Below are positions 1 through 4,636 of a stretch of DNA of 7,580 bases, in pieces. Position 1 is the stretch's first letter, and each line of letters begins with the position of its first letter. The notes under the pieces are model-generated. The model was given only the letters and a program-made list of their open reading frames with translations. It did not search any database and was not told the DNA's origin. The position numbers and the translations under genes were made by a program. Source of the stretch: Bacteroidaceae bacterium (GTDB lineage: Bacteria; Bacteroidota; Bacteroidia; Bacteroidales; Muribaculaceae); contig JAETNO010000047.1 of assembly GCA_021768245.1 (NCBI GenBank), positions 1 through 7,580 on the forward strand, in the 5' to 3' direction.

Positions 1-115
1 TTTTTCCTCTTTTTCAGGGGGGCTATTTGGATGAGCAACACGGGGTCAATTTAATTGGGTTTTAGGGGGGCAGTTTCTTTGACCACGACGGGGTTAATTT
101 AATTGAGTTTTTCCA
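1..115. mobile_element. Terminal part of an insertion sequence (probably IS21 family) extending left out of the window
   Basis: No transposase is visible, so this is called from end structure only. Reading leftwards on the minus strand from 115, the sequence starts TGGAAAA and has an ATTAACCCC box ending at offset 26. The IS end at the right edge of the window has the same TGGAAAA start and an ATTGACCCC box at the same offset. G-runs on the plus strand recur at 17-22, 42-45, 65-70 and 90-93, about every 24 bp, consistent with the multiple transposase-binding repeats known at IS21-family ends. The boundary at 115 is supported by methylglyoxal synthase coding sequence losing homology exactly there. 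The family assignment is an inference; a direct target repeat cannot be tested because the other end lies outside the window. Confidence 0.6.
16..111. repeat. Two tandem 48-bp repeats inside the left IS end
   Basis: Copy one is 16-63 and copy two is 64-111. Both begin AGGGGGGC and end with a 23-bp core (41-63 and 89-111) that is identical at 21 of 23 positions. Each 48-bp unit itself contains two G-runs about 24 bp apart. They are most likely transposase-binding sites of the IS. Confidence 0.8.
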
Positions 116-464
116 TGCAGGCGATAGGCACATTATGGATACGGCACTGACGCAGAAGCATCTGTATGTCAGCTTCGTGGGGCTGCGGGTTAAGGTCGTC
201 GATGAGGAAGACAGCAAGGTCGATTTCATGACGCACCACCATTGCGGCAATTTCGGCATCGCCGCCCATTGGACCGGAGTTCATGCACTGCACATCGGCA
301 GTAACCCCCATTTCTTCAAATGCTTTCTTTATCAATCCACCCGTAGTGCCAGTACAGACAAGATGTTGCTTTGAAAGATATTCGGTGTTATAACGCGCCC
401 AATCGACCATGTCGGCTTTACGGTTGTCGTGAGCGACAAGCGCGATAGTGAGTTTGTCTTTCAT
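99..464 (-). CDS. mgsA: Methylglyoxal synthase, C-terminally truncated by an IS (probable pseudogene)
   Basis: Methylglyoxal synthase is a cytosolic enzyme that converts dihydroxyacetone phosphate to methylglyoxal and Pi, and in characterised bacteria it is inhibited by Pi. The 121-residue frame holds the family core: VAHD (residues 10-13, counterpart of E. coli His19/Asp20), TGTTGGL (38-44, phosphate-binding loop), SGPMGGD (63-69, catalytic Asp69), and PHEAD (95-99, His96 and Asp99). Homology stops at PIAC (113-116), where the family normally continues with Asn and a TADF segment. The last five residues, MEKLN, and the TAA stop are encoded by IS-end sequence. Roughly 20-35 C-terminal residues are missing compared with the usual 137-152, including a conserved C-terminal arginine region, so activity is doubtful. 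The ATG at 464 is preceded by no Shine-Dalgarno sequence, as is normal in Bacteroidota. It lies 65 bp downstream of the preceding gene and could be the last gene of that transcript. Confidence 0.9.
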   Translation of the reverse strand: MKDKLTIALVAHDNRKADMVDWARYNTEYLSKQHLVCTGTTGGLIKKAFEEMGVTADVQCMNSGPMGGDAEIAAMVVRHEIDLAVFLIDDLNPQPHEADIQMLLRQCRIHNVPIACMEKLN

Positions 465-529
465 TTTGTTTAGTATTTTTGTTTAATCAATAACTTATTA
501 TTAAAGATAATTAGCTGAGGAAAATACAA
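465..529 (-). promoter_or_regulatory. Weak candidate promoter in the gap upstream of mgsA
   Basis: The 65-bp gap is AT-rich. On the minus strand it contains TATCTTTA (509 to 502), a 7 of 8 match to the Bacteroidota -7 consensus TAnnTTTG, 38 bp before the mgsA start. A TTG lies 17 bp upstream of it, somewhat closer than usual. No convincing terminator is seen, so read-through from the upstream gene is equally possible. Confidence 0.25.
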
Positions 530-1183
530 TTACTGCATGAGCGATTGTGATGATGTGGAAATGATGTGGCGGAATGAGTTTATTAAAGAGTGAAGATAAT
601 ACAGTAATGTAAGATAGGAATAAGCCTGCGCACCATCGCTGAAATCCTCATATCCCATAGATTTGGAACGGACAGCAATAAGATGCTCGACAAAATTCTT
701 GTTCCCGTCAATCATCTGAAAGTCAAAAGCCGGTTCAAGCATATCATCCATCATCTTCCGCAATGCCTGAATCTCGCATTTATCAGAAATGGAGATGCTG
801 AATGACGGGCGGCACACTATGTGTCGTATCGTTTCTGCGATTTTTTCTGCCGATTCAATCATATAGCATACATATACGAGCCTTGAATTATTGTCGGAAT
901 TGACACCGAAACTACGCCTGACTTTATTATCCAGTGTGCATAAGGAGTCTGAACTAATCCTGTGATTCTTACAGGCATTTATGACATCGACATCGGCTAA
1001 TGAATCCAGCGCGAGACAGATAACATTACGGCATGATTCGGCAACACATAAAACCATATCGTCAAAATTGGGGTTTCCCTTGACGGAAATCCCTGAATCA
1101 TCTGCTTCCCTACGGTTTCTGCGTATCACGAGATATATGACAAGGAAGATGAATATTGTTAGGATTATCAGAAATAGTTTCAT
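530..1183 (-). CDS. Single-pass membrane protein of unknown family, possibly PhoU-like
   Basis: I do not recognise this 217-residue protein by family. Residues 3-20 are one uninterrupted hydrophobic segment followed by RRNRR, so it should be anchored in the inner membrane with the C-terminal part in the cytosol. The rest is mostly helical in character: about 40-70, 101-123 (SRLVYVCYMIESAEKIAETI), 135-160 and 185-210. Helix content, order and spacing recall PhoU. Three anchor points also match, in order, the cytosolic tail of the phosphate transporter encoded just upstream: VYV at 103-105 against FYL, KCEIQALRK at 135-143 against ECELLRTR, and SYLTLLYYLHSLINSFRHII against the tail's last helix. 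It starts 68 bp after the transporter stop, and a hairpin lies between them. A role in tuning phosphate uptake is an inference. It is rich in Cys (about seven) and Ser. Coding status is supported by length, a sensible N-terminus and its conserved strand. Confidence 0.75.
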   Translation of the reverse strand: MKLFLIILTIFIFLVIYLVIRRNRREADDSGISVKGNPNFDDMVLCVAESCRNVICLALDSLADVDVINACKNHRISSDSLCTLDNKVRRSFGVNSDNNSRLVYVCYMIESAEKIAETIRHIVCRPSFSISISDKCEIQALRKMMDDMLEPAFDFQMIDGNKNFVEHLIAVRSKSMGYEDFSDGAQAYSYLTLLYYLHSLINSFRHIISTSSQSLMQ

Positions 1184-1201
1184 GCGATTGAGAGAAATTT
1201 G

Positions 1202-1230
1202 CTATGGAGATACTTTGCATATCCCCATAG
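1202..1230 (-). other. RNA hairpin between the phosphate transporter gene and the downstream gene
   Basis: The arms are 1202-1212 and 1220-1230 with a 7-nt loop. In the minus-strand transcript the 11-bp stem is fully paired with one G-U wobble, whereas the plus-strand RNA would have an A-C mismatch, so the structure fits the transcript of these genes. No U-run follows (the next bases are CAAATTTCTC), so it is not a standard intrinsic terminator. It may be a processing, stabilising or attenuating element within an operon, or a weak terminator. Confidence 0.5.
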
Positions 1231-1251
1231 CGTAACGTAAAACAATCTTTT

Positions 1252-3537
1252 TTACTCTAAAGAAGCAGATGAAAGCGCGGGGCGGCTGCGGAACTCCGAA
1301 TCGCGGAGTTTTGCAAAGGCTCGGAGATATTTGCGGATGGACGATACCATTTCCTGCGTTTCCTGAAGCATATTGACATAGACATAAAGCACAGCCATAG
1401 CCGAGGTATCCCCGTCGCGCAACTGGTCGTGGGCACGATGGTAAGTGTCGGAAACAATATCCTTTATCTCGTCGCAGTGACGGCGCAGTACGCTGATGGC
1501 GGCTATATCGCCCGATTTCATCAACTCCAGTGTATCGTTGAACAGTGTGCTGATACGGGTGCGGAGCAGCTCACACTCTGTTGCATAGCGTGGTGGAAGC
1601 GGCATGAAATTGTTTTCCACATGCTCCTTGCACACCTCGTTGATGCGCCGCAGGTTATAGAGAATGTTCATGCACAGGTTGTTGCTCAGGTAGAACCATG
1701 TGCTTTTCTCTATTGCCATCTCGCGTGTCAGGTGGCGCAGGCATAGCGTTTCCTTGCGGCGCGCGTTTTTCAATACTGTTTTCTGTTTCGCCAGACTTGA
1801 CTCCGCCTTGTTTAACACTCCGGCATTGTCACCGATGAAGGCTGCTGTAATGTCGCGGTATTTTTCCTCCGCGTATGCTAAGAATCCCTGTTGTTGCTCA
1901 GTGATATACATAAGCAGCAACGGCCAAGTCTGCGTTTTGTCCTGAGTGGTGATGATTGCTTGAAAAAGAGCGTCGCCCCCATTCTCAGCATCGTTTTTCT
2001 TGCTGAACCGCCTGTTACTGCGGATAATAAGGAAGATGGTAAGAGCTGCGAGCAGGAACATCACCCAATGACCTCCGTAGTGCATTGCGGCGACTATGAT
2101 TCCGGCTCCAATGAAGGCTGCACCGGCGGTTAGGAACCAGCCGCCGATGACGGAAATCACGCCCGTGATGCGGAACACTGCGCTTTCTCGACCCCAAGCA
2201 CGGTCGGCGAGAGAGGTACCCATTGCTACCATGAAGGTGACGAATGTTGTGGACAGCGGCAACTTGAGCGATGTGCCGAAGGCTATCAGGGCACCGGCAA
2301 GCACAAGGTTTACCGAACCACGGATAAGGTCAAATGACGCTCCCTGATCCATTATTGTTTCATCGACATTGAAACGACGATTGAACCACCGGCGTACACG
2401 CGGCGGAGTGATACCTCGCACCCAATTTAGAAATGAAAGCGTCCAGCGCACAAGTCGGCGGCTGATACGCGACGAGCCGAACATCTCGTCGCCTCCCTGT
2501 TGAGAACCGAGGCCGATTTCTGTCTTGGTGACATTCTTCGCCTTCTTCGATGTGGCGAGGGATACGACCATTATCACGCCCGCGCCAATGAGAAAATAAA
2601 TTGGAGTATTTGCCGGACCGTTGAGCGAATCCATCAGGAATCCGTGAGCGTCGCCTCCGCCGTTGGCGATATAGTCCTGATATGAAGCCAGACCGCTCAA
2701 GGGAACACCGATGAAGTTCACAAGGTCATTTCCGGCGAATGCCATTGCCAGAGAGAAAGTACCCATAAGCACGATTATCTTCAGGACATTCACCTTGCAT
2801 ATATGCAGCAGTTGCATCAATATCGTTAAGAATCCGAAACAGCAGAGAATGATCAGTCCGGTATGGGCCTTAATCCATCCTTTGACTTCCGGGGTCATGA
2901 ATGTAAGGTCTTTAGCGCCTTTGATAAGAAGAAAATAAACAATCGCTGTGGCGCAGATGCCTCCAAAAATCCCGATTTTCCATTTGAGATTGCTCCGGTA
3001 ATTGAAGGAGAATATCATTCGGGAGAGAAATTGCACCACAGTTCCGAAGAAAAACGCTATCGCTACCGAAAGGAATATTCCGAGTATTACCGACAGGGCT
3101 TTTTCGGTGTTCAGCAGGTCGTTGAAACCGAGGTCGATACCACCGGCCATTTTTATCAAAGCCACTACAAATGTAGCTCCGAGAAGCTCGAACACCATTG
3201 AAACGGTGGTGGAGGTCGGCATACCCAGCGAATTGAAAATATCGAGCAGTATGATGTCGGTCACCATCACCGCCATGAAGATGCAGATGAGGTCATAGAA
3301 CGAGAAATGCTCAGGTCGGAATATACCATGCCGGGCAATATCCATCATCCCGTTGCTCATCGCCGCCCCGATAAATACTCCGATAGAGGCGACTATCAAC
3401 ACTCTCTTGAACGATGCCGCCCGCGAACCTATCGCGGAGTTCAAGAAATTGACAGCATCGTTGCTTACCCCCACCGACAGGTCGAACACCGCCAGCAGGA
3501 ACAGAAAAATCACTACACAGAGGAACAGTATTTCCAT
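1252..3537 (-). CDS. pit: PiT-family inorganic phosphate transporter with C-terminal PhoU-like domain
   Basis: This inner-membrane carrier moves inorganic phosphate inward with cations. The 761-residue protein shows the internal duplication of the PiT family. The first repeat has GVSNDAVN (23-30) and MPTSTT (106-111); the second has FAGNDLVN (267-274) and LPLSTT (426-431). The Asn-Asp pairs and the PxSTT motifs mark the substrate and ion sites. Hydrophobic segments fill about 1-330 and 400-507, separated by a basic cytosolic loop (330-400). Residues about 515-745 are soluble, helical and PhoU-like, a tail seen in long Bacteroidota PiT proteins and absent from the roughly 420-500-residue minimal forms. 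The ATG at 3537 places the first membrane segment at the N-terminus. The gene has its own promoter and follows the terminator of the phosphatase gene, and that promoter closely resembles the one of the receptor-phosphatase pair. Proton versus sodium coupling cannot be told from sequence. Confidence 0.93.
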   Translation of the reverse strand: MEILFLCVVIFLFLLAVFDLSVGVSNDAVNFLNSAIGSRAASFKRVLIVASIGVFIGAAMSNGMMDIARHGIFRPEHFSFYDLICIFMAVMVTDIILLDIFNSLGMPTSTTVSMVFELLGATFVVALIKMAGGIDLGFNDLLNTEKALSVILGIFLSVAIAFFFGTVVQFLSRMIFSFNYRSNLKWKIGIFGGICATAIVYFLLIKGAKDLTFMTPEVKGWIKAHTGLIILCCFGFLTILMQLLHICKVNVLKIIVLMGTFSLAMAFAGNDLVNFIGVPLSGLASYQDYIANGGGDAHGFLMDSLNGPANTPIYFLIGAGVIMVVSLATSKKAKNVTKTEIGLGSQQGGDEMFGSSRISRRLVRWTLSFLNWVRGITPPRVRRWFNRRFNVDETIMDQGASFDLIRGSVNLVLAGALIAFGTSLKLPLSTTFVTFMVAMGTSLADRAWGRESAVFRITGVISVIGGWFLTAGAAFIGAGIIVAAMHYGGHWVMFLLAALTIFLIIRSNRRFSKKNDAENGGDALFQAIITTQDKTQTWPLLLMYITEQQQGFLAYAEEKYRDITAAFIGDNAGVLNKAESSLAKQKTVLKNARRKETLCLRHLTREMAIEKSTWFYLSNNLCMNILYNLRRINEVCKEHVENNFMPLPPRYATECELLRTRISTLFNDTLELMKSGDIAAISVLRRHCDEIKDIVSDTYHRAHDQLRDGDTSAMAVLYVYVNMLQETQEMVSSIRKYLRAFAKLRDSEFRSRPALSSASLE

Positions 3538-3564
3538 TGTTTTCTCAAATTACTTTTTTCAGTG

Positions 3565-3572
3565 CAAAGTAA
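3565..3572 (-). promoter_or_regulatory. -7 element of the phosphate transporter promoter
   Basis: The minus strand reads TTACTTTG, 7 of 8 to the Bacteroidota -7 consensus TAnnTTTG, and is followed by CACTGAAAA. Its last base lies 28 positions upstream of the ATG, giving a leader of about 20 nt with no Shine-Dalgarno sequence. The 13-mer TTTTCAGTGCAAA (plus strand, 3556-3568) recurs exactly in the receptor promoter at 7406-7418. Confidence 0.6.
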
Positions 3573-3582
3573 CCGGGAAAAC

Positions 3583-3600
3583 ATTTCATGAATATTTCAA
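3583..3600 (-). promoter_or_regulatory. PHO-box-like direct repeat upstream of the phosphate transporter
   Basis: On the minus strand two heptamers, TTGAAAT (3600 to 3594) and ATGAAAT (3589 to 3583), are separated by ATTC, an 11-bp period. They end 10 bp before the -7 element, in the position a -33 element would occupy, and no TTTG-type -33 is present. Seven-bp repeats with 4-bp spacers replacing the upstream promoter element are how PhoB-type activators bind. Binding by a PhoB homologue is an inference, since the heptamer itself differs from the E. coli one. Confidence 0.5.
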
Positions 3601-3612
3601 AATCTTTAAGCT

Positions 3613-3625
3613 ATTGTGAAACAAT
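3613..3625. repeat. Short inverted repeat upstream of the transporter promoter
   Basis: ATTGT-GAA-ACAAT is a perfect 5-bp inverted repeat located between the phosphatase terminator and the paired heptamers. It may be part of the terminator region or an operator half-site, or chance in AT-rich sequence. Confidence 0.2.
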
Positions 3626-3654
3626 TGAGGCTGCATCAACGTGATACAGCCTCA
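3626..3654 (-). terminator. Hairpin terminator after the phosphatase gene
   Basis: In the minus-strand RNA TGAGGCTGTATCA pairs with TGATGCAGCCTCA around a 3-nt loop (CGT), giving a 13-bp stem with one U-G wobble. The plus-strand version has a C-A mismatch there, so the structure favours the minus transcript. It begins 21 bp after the phosphatase stop codon. The trailing tract ATTGTTTC is only moderately U-rich, so strength is uncertain. Confidence 0.7.
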
Positions 3655-3675
3655 GAAAATTGATAATTAGAAGAT

Positions 3676-4611
3676 TTATTTGTCTCGTTTCACTGTATAT
3701 AGGATATTGCCCTCCTTGTCAAGCATATTCAATCGGAGAGATTCTCGGTCGGCGTTAAGCACCGAAAAGCCGGGTGCGTCGCTTTTGAAAACAGTCCCTT
3801 CGATATCTCCGGGGACTCTTGTCTTTGAGCCGGAAGTGTTTACAACATAATCAATTTTTGAGCCGGTTTTCTTTATATACTGATAATTATGTATGTGTCC
3901 GCAGATATACATATCCACGTTATGACGGCGCAATATGGTGTCAACTCGTTTCTGCATATCGGTTCTTTCTGACTCAGATTTGTCGGTAGAAGCAAATATA
4001 GGGTGATGACCCACTACTACAATCCAGTCTTCAGAGGCATCAGACAAAACTGAATCCAGCCATTTGAGCTGAGCATCAGCATCCTGCTTTGTTGCATCAG
4101 GATAAGTGTCGGATTTCTTGCGATACTTGTCAATCAGCGGAGGAGTGTCAAGAAATACCACCAGCAACGATGTATCACCGTCCTTGAAGGCCTTGGTGTA
4201 ATACTTCGCAGGCATATCCCAGCGACGCGACACTTTGGAATAGTCAATTACAGCCTGTGTGTTGCCGCGATACTCATGGTTGCCGCATATTGGATACCAA
4301 TGCACCATCAGTTCAGGATGAGAATAGATAAGTTCGTAGTTGGTCATCCACAATGGGTCGGACACGCTTTCCACACCCTCATAGTGATGTGTGTCGCCGA
4401 GGGCAAGCACCGCATCAGGGCCTATCTGTTCAGCAACATCTCCCATTGTGGCCGCTACCTTCTTTTGGTCATAATACCCGTTGCGTCCAAGATCGGATGT
4501 CACGATGAGGTTTATATCCCCTTTGGGAATTTCGTTTTGTGCCCATGCGGTCAGGGATGAAAACATGACCGAGGCAACGGCTACTGCCGTGATGAATAAT
4601 TTTCGTATCAT
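3676..4611 (-). CDS. Exported acid-phosphatase-like metallophosphoesterase
   Basis: This is a dinuclear-metal phosphoesterase of the calcineurin-like superfamily, most similar in motif layout to tartrate-resistant or purple acid phosphatases. Residues 1-25 form a signal peptide (basic start, hydrophobic core, TAWAQ cleavage region), so it acts in the periplasm or outside the cell. Motifs in order are SDLGRNGYY (Asp40), GDTHHYEGV (72-80, bridging Asp73), GNHEYRGN (110-117, Asn111 and His112), GHHP (201-204, His202) and GHIHN (238-242, His239 and His241). The 311-residue length is normal for the family. In purple acid phosphatases the metal-binding Tyr sits three residues after the bridging Asp; here that position is His76. 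It starts 25 bp after the receptor stop with no promoter or terminator between, so the two are very probably co-transcribed. A role in freeing Pi from substrates bound or imported by that receptor is an inference. The exact substrate (monoester, diester, nucleotide, phytate) cannot be read from sequence. Confidence 0.9.
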   Translation of the reverse strand: MIRKLFITAVAVASVMFSSLTAWAQNEIPKGDINLIVTSDLGRNGYYDQKKVAATMGDVAEQIGPDAVLALGDTHHYEGVESVSDPLWMTNYELIYSHPELMVHWYPICGNHEYRGNTQAVIDYSKVSRRWDMPAKYYTKAFKDGDTSLLVVFLDTPPLIDKYRKKSDTYPDATKQDADAQLKWLDSVLSDASEDWIVVVGHHPIFASTDKSESERTDMQKRVDTILRRHNVDMYICGHIHNYQYIKKTGSKIDYVVNTSGSKTRVPGDIEGTVFKSDAPGFSVLNADRESLRLNMLDKEGNILYTVKRDK

Positions 4612-4636
4612 ATTGTCATTATTTGTTTTGTGATTG

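Noticed and set aside
62..259. 65-residue minus-strand frame at the IS and mgsA junction
   Set aside because: It is an alternative frame of the mgsA coding region; the Ser/Thr-rich product looks like a frame shadow.
2863..3201. 112-residue plus-strand frame opposite the PiT gene
   Set aside because: Antisense shadow of membrane-protein coding sequence with no domain and no promoter of its own.
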